A stretch of DNA of 64,000 nucleotides from Marinitenerispora sediminis. Its GTDB lineage: Bacteria > Actinomycetota > Actinomycetes > Streptosporangiales > Streptosporangiaceae. The position numbers and the translations under genes are program-made. The notes under the pieces were generated by a model. That model was not told where the DNA came from, did no database searches, and was given only the letters and a program-made list of their open reading frames with translations. The stretch spans positions 1-64,000 of the forward strand of contig NZ_QEIO01000003.1 in NCBI RefSeq assembly GCF_003336425.1, in the 5' to 3' direction. This document shows, piece by piece, positions 32,906 through 41,452 of this stretch (the stretch's first letter is position 1; the number at the start of each line of letters is the position of its first letter).

Positions 32906-32939
32906 GATTGTTGACAATCCTACGAGCGCTCCCTAGCGT
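32906..32939 (+). promoter_or_regulatory. Promoter of the dehydrogenase-amidase operon with regulon operator copy 3
   Basis: GATTGTTGACAATC (32906-32919) contains TTGACA (32911-32916), which stands 17 bases before TAGCGT (32934-32939). The operator thus covers the -35 box of a rightward promoter whose first gene starts at 33077. The following bases (CTACGAGCG) resemble those after copy 2 (ATACGATCG). Confidence 0.75.
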
Positions 32940-33076
32940 GGCAATCGCTTCGGCCACCGGTGGCCGGGAGACGGCGCGGCAGCGGGAGATCCGGCCTCCC
33001 GGCGGGCATGATCACCGGAGCCGGAGGCGGGAGCCCTGGCCTCCGGCCGTACCCGTCGTGATTGGGAGCCGCACCC

Positions 33077-34108
33077 GTGAGCAACGAACCGCCGGACAGT
33101 GTGACGCTGGTCGTCCTGCACGGGGCCGACCTCCCACCCGGTCGGGAGCGCTTCGAGGGCGTCCCGGGTGTCGGCCCGGTCCGCTACGCCACCGCCGACG
33201 TGCTGGCGGACGCCCTCCCGGGCGCGCACGCGCTGTTCGTGTGGGACCTGTTCTCGGAGGCCGTCACCGCCGCGTGGTCCAAGGCCGACGCCCTGCGGTG
33301 GGTGCACGCGGCCACGGCCGGCGTGGACAACCTGATGTTCCCCGCCCTCGTCGGCAGCGACGTCGTCGTGACGAACTCGCGCGGCGTGTTCGACGAGCCC
33401 ATCGCCGAATACGTCCTGGGCGCCGTCCTCGCCTTCGCCAAGGACCTGCCCACCACCCTTGACCTCCAGCGCCGGCGGGTCTGGCGGCACCGGGAGACCG
33501 AGCGTGTCGGCGGGCGGCACGCGCTCGTCGTCGGCACCGGGCCGATCGGCCGCGCCATCGCGCGCCGGCTGGCGGCGGTCGGGATGAGCGTCGAGGGCGC
33601 CGGCCGCACCGCGCGGCGCGCCGACCCCGACTTCGGAACCGTGGTGGCCGCCGAACGCCTGCCCACCGGGCCGGCCACCGCCGAACCCGCCGCCGACTCG
33701 TTCGCCGCCGCCCTCGGCCGCGCCGACTACGTCGTCCTCGCCGCGCCGCTCACCGACGACACCCGCGGGCTCGCCGACGCCGCCCTGCTGGCCCGGATGC
33801 GTCCGACCGCCCGGCTGGTCAACGTCGGCCGCGGCCAGTTGGTGGTGGAGCGGGACCTGGTGGCGGCCCTGCGCGCCGGCCGCCTCGCGGGAGCCGCACT
33901 CGACGTCTTCGAGACCGAGCCGCTCGCGGAGGACTCCCCGCTGTGGGAGCTGCCGGGCGTGCTCGTCTCGCCGCACATGTCCGGTGACGTGGTCGGCTGG
34001 CGTGACGAGCTCGTGGAGCTGTTCGCCGACAACCTCCGCCGCTTCGCCGACGGGCGCGAGCTGCGCAACGTGGTCGACAAGCGGCGCGGGTACGTCTCGG
34101 GATCCTGA
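33077..34108 (+). CDS. D-isomer-specific 2-hydroxyacid dehydrogenase
   Basis: A 343-residue protein starting at GTG 33077. The NAD-binding domain begins near residue 150 with ALVVGTGPIGRAIARRL. Catalytic elements of the family are VNVGRGQLVVERDL (Arg), DVFETEPLAEDSPLWELP (Glu) and VLVSPHMSGD (His). It should interconvert a 2-oxoacid and a D-2-hydroxyacid with NAD(P)H. It is the first gene behind the operator-controlled promoter at 32906, 30 bases before the amidase gene, so both should act on the same compound. Substrate unknown. Confidence 0.88.
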   Translation: MSNEPPDSVTLVVLHGADLPPGRERFEGVPGVGPVRYATADVLADALPGAHALFVWDLFSEAVTAAWSKADALRWVHAATAGVDNLMFPALVGSDVVVTNSRGVFDEPIAEYVLGAVLAFAKDLPTTLDLQRRRVWRHRETERVGGRHALVVGTGPIGRAIARRLAAVGMSVEGAGRTARRADPDFGTVVAAERLPTGPATAEPAADSFAAALGRADYVVLAAPLTDDTRGLADAALLARMRPTARLVNVGRGQLVVERDLVAALRAGRLAGAALDVFETEPLAEDSPLWELPGVLVSPHMSGDVVGWRDELVELFADNLRRFADGRELRNVVDKRRGYVSGS

Positions 34109-34138
34109 CCACCGCGCCGAACGGAAGAGAGGACGCCA

Positions 34139-35614
34139 GTGAGCAGCAGGACGAAGCCCGGCGAACCGGACCACGGCGCCCACGCGGCCCGCACCGCCGC
34201 CCGGGCCGCGGACCCCGCCTCTCCCGCGGACCTGCCGGCGACCGAACTGCTCGCCCGCTACCGCGCCGGCGACCTGTCGCCGGTGGCGGCGACGGAGGCG
34301 GTCCTCGACCGCGTCGAGCGGATGAACCCCGTGCTCAACGCCTACTGCCTCGTGCGCCCCGAGGAGGCCCGCGCGGCCGCCCGGGAGTCCGAGCGGCGCT
34401 GGCGGCGGGGCGAGCCGCGGGGGCCGCTGGACGGTGTCCCGGCGGCGATCAAGGACATCCATCTCACCCGGGGCTGGCCCACGCTGCGCGGGTCCCGGAC
34501 CGTCGACCCCCACCAGCCGTGGCCGGAGGACTCGCCGGTGGTCGCCCGGCTGCGCGAGGCCGGAGCGGTGCTCGTGGGCAAGACCACCACCCCGGAGCTG
34601 GCCTGGAAGGGCGTCACGGACAGCCCGCTCACCGGGATCACCCGCAATCCCTGGGACCCGGCCCTGACGCCCGGCGGCTCCAGCGGCGGGGCCGCGGCCG
34701 CCGTGGCGACCGGCATGGCGCCGCTCGCCACCGGCACCGACGGCGGCGGATCGGTGCGCATCCCGGCCGCCTTCACCGGCACGTTCGCGCTCAAACCCAC
34801 CTACGGACTGGTGCCGCACTACCCGGCCAGCGCCTTCGGCACGTTGGCGCACACCGGGCCGATGACCCGCACCGTGGCTGACGCCGCCCTGATGATGGAC
34901 GTCATCACCCGGCCCGACCCGCGGGACTGGTCGGCGCTGGCGCCGCCCACCGCCGGGTTCACCGAGGCGCTGCGCCGGCCGGTGCGCGGTCTGCGCATCG
35001 CCTACAGCCCGACCCTCGGCTACGTGGACGTCAACCCGGAGGTGGCCGCCCTCGTCGCCGAGGCGGTGCGGGCGTTCGAGGAGCTGGGTGCGCACGTCGA
35101 GCTCGCCGACCCGGGGTTCGCCGACTGCGTCGAGGACTTCCACGTGCTGTGGTTCTCGGGAGCGGCCAAGGCGACCGAGAACGTCCCCGAGGACCGCCGC
35201 GCACTGTTCGACCCGGGCCTGCGCGAGGTCATCGACCAGGGGCTGCGCTACTCCGGCCAGGACTACCTCACCGCGATGGCCACCCGCATGGCGATGGGGG
35301 AGCGGATGGGCCGCTTCCACCAGCGCCACGACCTGCTGGTCACGCCGACGGTGCCCATCCCGCCCTTCGAGGCCGGGCGCGAGGTGCCCTCCGACTCCCC
35401 GCACCGGCGCTGGACCGGCTGGGCCGGGTTCAGCTACCCCTTCAACATGACCCAGCAGCCGGCGGCCAGCGTGCCGTGCGGCCGCACCCGCGCCGGCCTG
35501 CCGGTCGGCCTGCAGATCGTCGGACCCCGGCACGCCGACGCGCTCGTGCTCGCGGCCGCGCACGCCTTCGAGCAGGCCCGGCCATGGAGCGGCGAGCGCC
35601 CGCCGGCCCCCTGA
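34139..35614 (+). CDS. Amidase signature (AS) family amidohydrolase
   Basis: A 491-residue amidase. The Ser-Ser-Lys triad is visible: VPAAIKDIHLT with the Lys near residue 103, TPGGSSGGAAAAVATG with the cis-Ser near 180, and GTDGGGSVRIPAAF with the nucleophilic Ser near 204. It should hydrolyse a C-N amide bond and release ammonia or an amine. It is not a GatA, since no gatB/gatC genes are near. GTG 34139 follows AGAGAGG-type sequence. It is probably co-transcribed with the hydroxyacid dehydrogenase and shares the regulon of the racemase-like genes. Confidence 0.88.
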   Translation: MSSRTKPGEPDHGAHAARTAARAADPASPADLPATELLARYRAGDLSPVAATEAVLDRVERMNPVLNAYCLVRPEEARAAARESERRWRRGEPRGPLDGVPAAIKDIHLTRGWPTLRGSRTVDPHQPWPEDSPVVARLREAGAVLVGKTTTPELAWKGVTDSPLTGITRNPWDPALTPGGSSGGAAAAVATGMAPLATGTDGGGSVRIPAAFTGTFALKPTYGLVPHYPASAFGTLAHTGPMTRTVADAALMMDVITRPDPRDWSALAPPTAGFTEALRRPVRGLRIAYSPTLGYVDVNPEVAALVAEAVRAFEELGAHVELADPGFADCVEDFHVLWFSGAAKATENVPEDRRALFDPGLREVIDQGLRYSGQDYLTAMATRMAMGERMGRFHQRHDLLVTPTVPIPPFEAGREVPSDSPHRRWTGWAGFSYPFNMTQQPAASVPCGRTRAGLPVGLQIVGPRHADALVLAAAHAFEQARPWSGERPPAP

Positions 35615-35680
35615 CGGACCGGGCGAGCACGCACGGCGCGGCCCCCTGACGGCGCGGCCCTTGGCGGCGCGGTCGGCCGG

Positions 35681-36361
35681 TCAGCCGGTCAGCCGCGCCA
35701 GCAGTTCAGGGTGGTCCGCCAGGCCCTCCCGCAGCGCCGCCTCCCCGAAGGGCGCGAAGGCGGCGGTGTCCACCTCGCTCCAGTCGATGGGGCCCAGCGG
35801 CGGCTCGGGGTCGTACTCGATCACCAGCTGGGACAGGCGGGCCGCCTGCTCCCCGGCGAGCTCCCGCACGAGCTGCAGCGCCATGTCGATGCCGGCGGAC
35901 ACGCCGGCGGCGGTGAGGACGTCGCCGTCCCGGACCCAGCGCTCCGCCACGGCCACCGCGCCGAACTTCGGCAGCAGGTGCCGGAAGCCCCAGTGGGTGG
36001 TGGCCCGGCGGCCCTCCAGCAGCCCGGCGGCGCCCAGCACCAGGGAACCGGTGCAGACGGAGGCGGTCACCTCGGCCGCGGCGGAGGCGGTGCGCAGCCA
36101 CCGCAGCAGCTCCTCGTCGGCGCAGGCGGCGAAGGTTCCGGCCGTGCCCCCGGGGACGACGACCACATGAGGAGCGGTGACCTGGTCGAAGGTGGCGGTC
36201 GCGCCGAGGCGGACGGCGGCGTCGGTGTCCAGCGCCGCCAGGTCGCGGGCGACGACCACGGACTCGTATTCGCCGTCCAGGGCGGCCGTCACGGTGAGCG
36301 GGCCGATCAGGTCGAGGGCGGTGAGGCCGGGATAGAGCACGTAGGCGATGGTCTTCGTCAT
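35681..36361 (-). CDS. DJ-1/PfpI family protein (isonitrile-hydratase-like)
   Basis: A 226-residue single-domain DJ-1/PfpI protein. YVLYPGLTALDLIGPL near the N-terminus contains the conserved acidic Asp, VVVPGGTAGTF follows, and ASVCTGSLVLGAAGLLEGRR holds the nucleophilic Cys at about residue 105, with THWGFRHLLP after it. This pattern is close to cyclohexyl-isocyanide hydratases. It is divergent from a GlxA-type regulator that carries its own DJ-1 domain, the frequent arrangement for this pair. The 99-base gap probably contains both promoters. Substrate unproven. Confidence 0.8.
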   Translation of the reverse strand: MTKTIAYVLYPGLTALDLIGPLTVTAALDGEYESVVVARDLAALDTDAAVRLGATATFDQVTAPHVVVVPGGTAGTFAACADEELLRWLRTASAAAEVTASVCTGSLVLGAAGLLEGRRATTHWGFRHLLPKFGAVAVAERWVRDGDVLTAAGVSAGIDMALQLVRELAGEQAARLSQLVIEYDPEPPLGPIDWSEVDTAAFAPFGEAALREGLADHPELLARLTG

Positions 36362-36460
36362 GCGTCCACCCTCGGGGGCGGGGCCGCCGCCGGAGAAGCC
36401 CGCCCGGCAGGGTGGTCCGGATTCCTGGGAAGCACGTCCGCCGGACATAGACTCACGGTC

Positions 36461-37462
36461 ATGGCCGGACGTCGCGTGGTGGTCGTCGGATACGACGGGG
36501 CGGAGCTGCTGGAGATCGCGTCCATCACCACGGCCCTCGACGGCGCCAACCGCCTGGGGGTCGCGGTCCCCTACGACGTGGTGGTCGCCACTCCGGGCGG
36601 CCGCGCGATCACCTGCGTCTCGGGCCTGACCCTGCCCGGCCACCAGGCTTTGGAGCGGACCATCGGACCGCTCGACACGGTGATCGTCTCCGGCGGGTTC
36701 GGCTCCGACGACGCGGCGGCCGACCCGTCGATCACCGGGCACGTCCGCCGGCTGGCGCGGGAGAGCCGGCGGGTCGCCTCGGTGTGCACCGGAGCGAGCG
36801 TCCTGGCCGCCGCGGGTCTGCTCGACGGCCGGCGCGCCACCACCCACTGGATGTGGGCGGCCGAACTGGCGGCCCGCCATCCGCGGGTCGTCGTCGACCC
36901 GGCACCGATCTACATCCTGGACGGGAAGGTGGCCACCTCGGCCGGGGTCACCAGCGCCCTGGACCTCACGCTCGCCTTCATCGGTGACGATCACGGGGCC
37001 CGGACCGCCCGCGACGTGGCGCGCGCCCTGGTGACCTACCTGCAGCGTCCCGGCAACCAGACGCAGATGAGCATGTTCGTCGAGAGCCCGCCGCCGGGGG
37101 ACCGGACGGTCCGGCGCGTCGTCGACCACGTCACCGCGAACCTCGACGGCGACCTCGGCGCGGCCGCTCTGGCCGCGCACGCCGGGGTGAGCGAACGGCA
37201 CCTCACGCGGCTGTTCCTGCGCCACCTCGGCGAGCCGCCCGGCCGGTTCGTGCGCCGGGCCCGGACCGAGGCGGCCGCGCACCTGCTCGTCTCGACGCGG
37301 CTGCCCCTGGCGCGCGTGGCCGTCCGCTGCGGGTTCGGCTCGGCGGAGACCCTGCGCCAGGCGTTCGTGAGCCGCTACGGGGTCGCTCCGTCGCGCTACC
37401 GCGCGGCGCAGGAGGCGTGGGAGCGCGACGGCCCGGGGGCCGCTGTCACCGGCCGCGGCTAG
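36461..37462 (+). CDS. GlxA family regulator (DJ-1 domain plus AraC helix-turn-helix)
   Basis: A 333-residue protein: residues 1-190 form a DJ-1/PfpI-like sensor (VVVVGYDGAELLEIASI, RVASVCTGASVLAAAGLLDG, ATTHWMWAAEL) and residues about 220-325 an AraC/XylS double helix-turn-helix (AALAAHAGVSERHLTRLFLR, PLARVAVRCGFGSAETLRQA). It probably activates or represses the divergent DJ-1 enzyme gene in response to a small molecule. ATG 36461 has no clear ribosome binding site but follows TAGACT by 8 bases, so a leaderless transcript is possible. Confidence 0.88.
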   Translation: MAGRRVVVVGYDGAELLEIASITTALDGANRLGVAVPYDVVVATPGGRAITCVSGLTLPGHQALERTIGPLDTVIVSGGFGSDDAAADPSITGHVRRLARESRRVASVCTGASVLAAAGLLDGRRATTHWMWAAELAARHPRVVVDPAPIYILDGKVATSAGVTSALDLTLAFIGDDHGARTARDVARALVTYLQRPGNQTQMSMFVESPPPGDRTVRRVVDHVTANLDGDLGAAALAAHAGVSERHLTRLFLRHLGEPPGRFVRRARTEAAAHLLVSTRLPLARVAVRCGFGSAETLRQAFVSRYGVAPSRYRAAQEAWERDGPGAAVTGRG

Positions 37463-37471
37463 CGTCGCCGG

Positions 37472-38215
37472 GTGACCTCCTTCTACCGCCGCTATGTCAG
37501 CGGGCACCGAGAAGCCGTGTGGGCGGAACTGCGGGCGCACGGGCCACTGGGCCCCATGCACCCCGCCGACGCCGAGGACGTGGCCGCGGTCGCGCGCGAG
37601 ACCATGCGGCGGGCCGCACGGCACGTGGACCGGATCGCCGAGGCGCTGCCGTCGCTGGGGATCTCCGGACGGCCCGGCCTGCCGCCGCGGCGGCGGCCGG
37701 ACGCGGTGGAGCGCGCCGAGGTGGACGCCCTGGCGGCCGAGATCGGCGGGCTTCCGGCGGCACTGGAGGCGTGTCTGCGCGAGATCGGGCACACGTGGTT
37801 CGCCGGCGACTACTCGGCGCTGCGGATCGGCTGCCCGCACGGTGCCCCCGTCCAGGGCGGGCCGCCGGGACCGGCCTACCCCGACCCGCTGTGCCTGCCG
37901 GACGCCGCCCGTCTGCGCTGGGAGTGGGACCTGCGCACGGCGGACCCGGAGCGCCGCGCGGAGGAACAGGGGTTCGTGTTCGACTTCGCGCCGGACGAGT
38001 ACCACAAGGCCGGGGTCAGCGGGGCCGCCCACACCATCGTGCTGCCGGACCGGCGGGCCGATCCGGTGCTGCGCGGCGTGGCGGGCCGCCCGGGTGTCAC
38101 CCTGGTGGAGTACCTGCGTGCGTCCGTGGCCTGGGGAGGCTTCCCCGGCTGGGAGTTCGGCGCGGAGCCGGTACCGGACGCCCTGCGGGCGCTCCGGGCG
38201 GTCCCGGACTTCTGA
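37472..38215 (+). CDS. Unrecognised cytoplasmic protein
   Basis: A 247-residue protein starting at GTG 37472, 9 bases after the GlxA-type gene, so probably co-transcribed. It begins TSFYRRYVSGHREAVWAELR, has a helical first half (ARETMRRAARHVDRIAEALP) and a second half with LPDAARLRWEWDLRTADPER, FDFAPDEYHKAGVSGAAHT and VEYLRASVAWGGFPGWEFG. The Trp/Gly-rich end resembles immunity or SMI1-like proteins in general style only. No signal peptide or membrane helix. Function unknown. Confidence 0.7.
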   Translation: MTSFYRRYVSGHREAVWAELRAHGPLGPMHPADAEDVAAVARETMRRAARHVDRIAEALPSLGISGRPGLPPRRRPDAVERAEVDALAAEIGGLPAALEACLREIGHTWFAGDYSALRIGCPHGAPVQGGPPGPAYPDPLCLPDAARLRWEWDLRTADPERRAEEQGFVFDFAPDEYHKAGVSGAAHTIVLPDRRADPVLRGVAGRPGVTLVEYLRASVAWGGFPGWEFGAEPVPDALRALRAVPDF

Positions 38216-38223
38216 GCCCGGCA

Positions 38224-38239
38224 CGGCCTCGGGAGGCCG
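38224..38239 (+). terminator. Short hairpin after the unrecognised gene
   Basis: CGGCCT and AGGCCG pair around CGGG, 9 bases beyond the stop codon at 38215. It is short, with no T tract. Confidence 0.4.
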
Positions 38240-38345
38240 GGAGACCGCCTCTCGGCCGGGCGCCGGCCCGCGTTGTACGCGCACCCGACGCGGTCGGGTG
38301 AAATGTGACACGATGTCACTGCACGTCACGGCGGATGTCCGGATC

Positions 38346-38359
38346 GGGACCTTCGTCGC
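38346..38359. promoter_or_regulatory. DevR (DosR)-type box before devR
   Basis: GGGACCTTCGTCGC matches the mycobacterial DosR consensus (GGGACTTNNGKCCC) at nearly all informative positions and is preceded by ATC as in the second site at 49286. It lies 87 bases before the devR-like start codon, so autoregulation is likely. Confidence 0.55.
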
Positions 38360-38445
38360 TACGCAAGGAGTCGTTCGGCGTCACGGTCGCCGGGCGCGCG
38401 CGTTAACGTCGTTTCGAGGCGGACGACGCGACGTGGAGGCGACAC

Positions 38446-39108
38446 ATGGCGACGGCGGTCACGCCGGATCCGATCACGGTCTTTCTGGTGGACGACCACG
38501 AGGTGGTGCGGCGCGGAGTCGCCGCACTCCTGGAAGGCGAAGGGGACATGCGGGTCGTCGGCGAGGCGGGTACCGCCGAGCAGGCCACCAGCCGCATCCC
38601 CGCGGTTCGGCCGCGGGTGGCGATCCTGGACGTCCGGCTGCCGGACGGGTCCGGGGTCAGCGTCTGCCGTGAGATCCGGTCCGCGCGGCCCGAGATCGCC
38701 TGCCTGATGCTGACCTCGTTCGCTGACGACGAGGCGCTCTTCGACGCGGTCATGGCCGGCGCCGCCGGCTACGTCCTCAAGCAGATCCACGGCGCCGACC
38801 TGGTCGGCGCGGTCCGCGCGGTGGCGGCGGGCGGCTCCCTGCTGGACCCGCGCAGCACCGGCCGGATGCTCGAACGGCTGCGCGGCGACTCCGCCCAGCC
38901 CGATCCGCTCGCCGCCCTCACCACGCAGGAGCGGCAGATCCTCGACCTGATCGGGGAGGGCCTGACCAACCGGCAGATCGGCGAGCGGCTGTACCTGGCC
39001 GAGAAGACGGTCAAGAACTACGTGTCGAGCCTGCTCGCCAAGCTCGACCTGAAGCGCCGGACGCAGGCGGCGGTGCTGCTCGCCCGCCTCCGGCACAGGG
39101 GGAACTGA
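38446..39108 (+). CDS. devR: Response regulator of the DevR/DosR type (NarL/FixJ family)
   Basis: A 220-residue protein: receiver domain with VFLVDDHEVVRRGVAALL, the phospho-acceptor Asp in AILDVRLPDGSGVSVC, and GYVLKQIHGADL. A LuxR helix-turn-helix (LTTQERQILDLIGEGLTNRQ, AEKTVKNYVSSLLAKLDLKR) follows. The segments are very close to mycobacterial DevR, which turns on dormancy genes under hypoxia or NO. A DevR-type box stands before the gene. A PPOX-fold gene follows in the same direction and a DevS-like kinase is convergent beyond it. Function by homology. Confidence 0.88.
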   Translation: MATAVTPDPITVFLVDDHEVVRRGVAALLEGEGDMRVVGEAGTAEQATSRIPAVRPRVAILDVRLPDGSGVSVCREIRSARPEIACLMLTSFADDEALFDAVMAGAAGYVLKQIHGADLVGAVRAVAAGGSLLDPRSTGRMLERLRGDSAQPDPLAALTTQERQILDLIGEGLTNRQIGERLYLAEKTVKNYVSSLLAKLDLKRRTQAAVLLARLRHRGN

Positions 39109-39167
39109 ACCGACCCGGCGGCCGGCCAGCCCGCAGCGGCTGACCGGGGCGGGGGGAGCGCGGGAAG

Positions 39168-39587
39168 ATGAGGGGCCAGATGACCATCGACACAGCCGGA
39201 CTGGAGGTACTCGGCCGCCCGGAATGCCTGCGGCTGCTGGCCGCGGCGCCGATCGGGCGCATCGTGTTCAGCGACAGGGCGCTGCCGGCCGTGCAACCGG
39301 TGAACTTCGCGCTCTACGGCACGGACATCGTGGTGCGCACCGCACCGGAGTCGCGCCTGGCCAGGGCGACCCGGGACGCGGTGGTGGCGTTCGAGGTGGA
39401 CGATTTCGACGTGGCCGCGCGCACCGGCTGGTCGGTGATGGTCGTCGGCATCGCGCGCGCGGTCACCGATCCCGACGAGATCGCCGAGTTGGCGGTGCTG
39501 CCGCTCGACCCGTGGGCGCCCGGCCCCAAGCCGCATCTCATCCGGATCGAGACCGACATCGTGACCGGGCGGCGGATCCCCGCCTAG
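39168..39587 (+). CDS. Pyridoxamine 5'-phosphate oxidase fold (PPOX) protein
   Basis: A 139-residue FMN/F420-binding split-barrel protein: LEVLGRPECLRLLAAAPIGR and IVFSDRALPAVQPVNFALYG, then VAFEVDDFDVAARTGWSVMV with VGIARAVTDPDEIAEL. This short class binds flavin or deazaflavin and often lies in DevR regulons. GGGGGGAG precedes ATG 39168; ATG 39180 is a possible alternative start. It is 59 bases behind devR, so it is probably co-transcribed. The actual substrate or cofactor is unknown. Confidence 0.8.
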   Translation: MRGQMTIDTAGLEVLGRPECLRLLAAAPIGRIVFSDRALPAVQPVNFALYGTDIVVRTAPESRLARATRDAVVAFEVDDFDVAARTGWSVMVVGIARAVTDPDEIAELAVLPLDPWAPGPKPHLIRIETDIVTGRRIPA

Positions 39588-39654
39588 CGGAGTGCGCGGG
39601 TCTGAGGGACGCGTGTTCGTGGTGTGCGGCGCAGCCGCGCGACAGATGAGGACC

Positions 39655-39682
39655 CCGAACCGGCCCCGGACCAGCGGTTCGG
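39655..39682. terminator. Hairpin between convergent PPOX and kinase genes
   Basis: CCGAACCG (39655-39662) pairs with CGGTTCGG (39675-39682) across 12 bases. It lies between the two convergent stop codons and may serve both. Confidence 0.5.
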
Positions 39683-39760
39683 CTGTCCACGCGCCGCCGG
39701 CCTGCCGGAGCGCTCTGAATGGAGCGCTCCCAACGAACGGCGAGGGAGCTCGCCCGGCGG

Positions 39761-41452
39761 TCAGGGCAACGGCACCCGCCAAACCAGTACGGTGCCGCCG
39801 CCCTGCCGCTCCCGCGCCTCGAACTCGCCGCCCAGCGCGGTGGCGCGCTCGGCCATGTTGCGCAGCCCGCTGCGGCGCCCGCCCTCGGGGATGCCCACGC
39901 CGTTGTCCGCGACCTCCAGGGTGACGTGGGTGTCCACCGTCACCCGTAAGCGGACCTCGTCGGCGTGCGCGTGCCGCGCGACGTTGGACAGCGCCTCCCG
40001 GAGCACCGCCAGCATCTGCTCGCCGATGTCGTCCGGTACGGCGGCGTCCACCGGGCCGTCGAAGGCGAGCGTCGGCCGGCAGCCCAGCGCGTGGGTCGCG
40101 GTCTCGATGGCCGCCAGGAACCTGCCGCGCAGGGAGATGTCCTGCGGTGCGGGCGGATTCTGCAGGGCGAACACCGTCGAGCGGATCTCGCGGATCGTCT
40201 CGTCGAGGTCGTCGATGGTGCGCTGCACGCGGTCGCCCGCCTCGGCGTCGGGAATCAGCCGTATCGTGCTCATGAGCGTCATGGCCGAGGCGAACAGCCG
40301 CTGGATGACGGTGTCGTGCAGGTCCTTGGCGATGCGGTCGCGGTCCTCCAGGACCACCAGCCGCTCGGCGTCGCGGCGCGCGTCCGCGAGCTCCAGCGCC
40401 ACGGCAGCCTGCCCGGCGAAGGCGTTGAGCATGCGCCGGGTGGTCGGATCGAACGGCGCGCACACGCCGTGCTTGCCGAGCAGCAGCACGCCGCGGGTCC
40501 GCTCCGGCGTGCCGAGCGGGATCAGCAGCCCGGGCCGGAAACCGCGGTGGCTGAGCATGGGGCAGTTGGCGTAGCGCAGGTCGGCGATGCTGGCGGCCTC
40601 GCCGCTGCGGTAGACGTCGCCGCACTGCGTCTCGCCGATCAGGACCGGTGTGCCGCGGATCTCCGCGGCCATGGAACCGTCGACCAGCTCGGCGATCAGG
40701 TGCTTGTCCTCGTCGTCGGGCAGCAGCACCACGGCGACGTCGGCGCCCGACATCTCCCGCGCCTGCTGGGCCAGGTAGCCGAGCACGTCCGAGGTGGCGA
40801 CCCCGGACAGCAGGCGGGTGGTGATCTCGGTGGAGGCCGCGAGCCAGCGCTCCCGCAGCCGGGTCTCCTCGTACAGGCGGGCGTTCTTGATCGCGACGCC
40901 GGCGGCCGTGGCCAGCGCGGTCACGATGGCCTCGTCCTCCTGGTCGAACTCGCCGCCGTCGGCCTTGTCGCTCAGGTACAGGTTGCCGAAGACCTCGTCG
41001 CGCACTTGGACGGGCACGCCGAGGAACGAGTTCATGGTGGGATGGCCCGACGGGAAGCCCTCGAAGTCGGGGTGGTCGTGCAGTTCGCTCAGCCGCAGCG
41101 CGCGGCGTTCCCGCGACGGCACCGCGAGAATGCCCTTGCCGTGCGGGAAGCGCGCCACCTGCTGGGCTTGCTGCTCCGGGACGCCCACCGGGATGAATTC
41201 GGTGAACCGGCCGTCCTCGTCGACGACCCCGAGTCCCGCGTAGCGGGCGTTGACCAGGTGTGCGGCGGCCTCGGTGAGCCGGCGCAGCACGGTGGCGATG
41301 TCAAGGTCGCCGCCGATCGAGACGACGGCCTCCAGCAGGGAGTGCACGCGGTCGCGGGTCGTGAGCGCGGTCTCCAGGCGGGCGTGCAGTTCGGCGAGGA
41401 GCTCGTCGAGGCGCATGTGGGGGATCAGCGGGCGGTCAGGGGGCTCGGGCAT
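39761..41452 (-). CDS. devS: DevS/DosS-like GAF sensor histidine kinase
   Basis: A 563-residue kinase. GAF 1 (about 50-195) contains ARYAGLGVVDEDGRFTEFIP and FPSGHPTMNSFLGVPVQVRD. The His of GHPTMNSF corresponds to the region with the heme-ligand His in mycobacterial DevS, so heme sensing of O2, NO or CO is plausible. GAF 2 (about 215-360) follows. A HisKA_3 dimerisation helix carries the phospho-His in DRIAKDLHDTVIQRLF, and HATPase_c shows REALSNVARHA and DNGVGIPEGGRRSGLRNMAE. ATG 41452 is the likeliest start. It should phosphorylate the DevR-like regulator encoded at 38446, although the two are convergent rather than in one operon. Confidence 0.88.
   Translation of the reverse strand: MPEPPDRPLIPHMRLDELLAELHARLETALTTRDRVHSLLEAVVSIGGDLDIATVLRRLTEAAAHLVNARYAGLGVVDEDGRFTEFIPVGVPEQQAQQVARFPHGKGILAVPSRERRALRLSELHDHPDFEGFPSGHPTMNSFLGVPVQVRDEVFGNLYLSDKADGGEFDQEDEAIVTALATAAGVAIKNARLYEETRLRERWLAASTEITTRLLSGVATSDVLGYLAQQAREMSGADVAVVLLPDDEDKHLIAELVDGSMAAEIRGTPVLIGETQCGDVYRSGEAASIADLRYANCPMLSHRGFRPGLLIPLGTPERTRGVLLLGKHGVCAPFDPTTRRMLNAFAGQAAVALELADARRDAERLVVLEDRDRIAKDLHDTVIQRLFASAMTLMSTIRLIPDAEAGDRVQRTIDDLDETIREIRSTVFALQNPPAPQDISLRGRFLAAIETATHALGCRPTLAFDGPVDAAVPDDIGEQMLAVLREALSNVARHAHADEVRLRVTVDTHVTLEVADNGVGIPEGGRRSGLRNMAERATALGGEFEARERQGGGTVLVWRVPLP

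Noticed and set aside
32933-35563. An 876-codon minus-strand frame across the hydroxyacid dehydrogenase and amidase genes
   Set aside because: Low-complexity antisense frame; both plus-strand genes have complete family motifs and starts.
35711-36460. Extending the GlxA-type regulator upstream to 35711 as a 583-codon gene
   Set aside because: The added part is antisense to the DJ-1 gene; the known family length and conserved opening fit ATG 36461.
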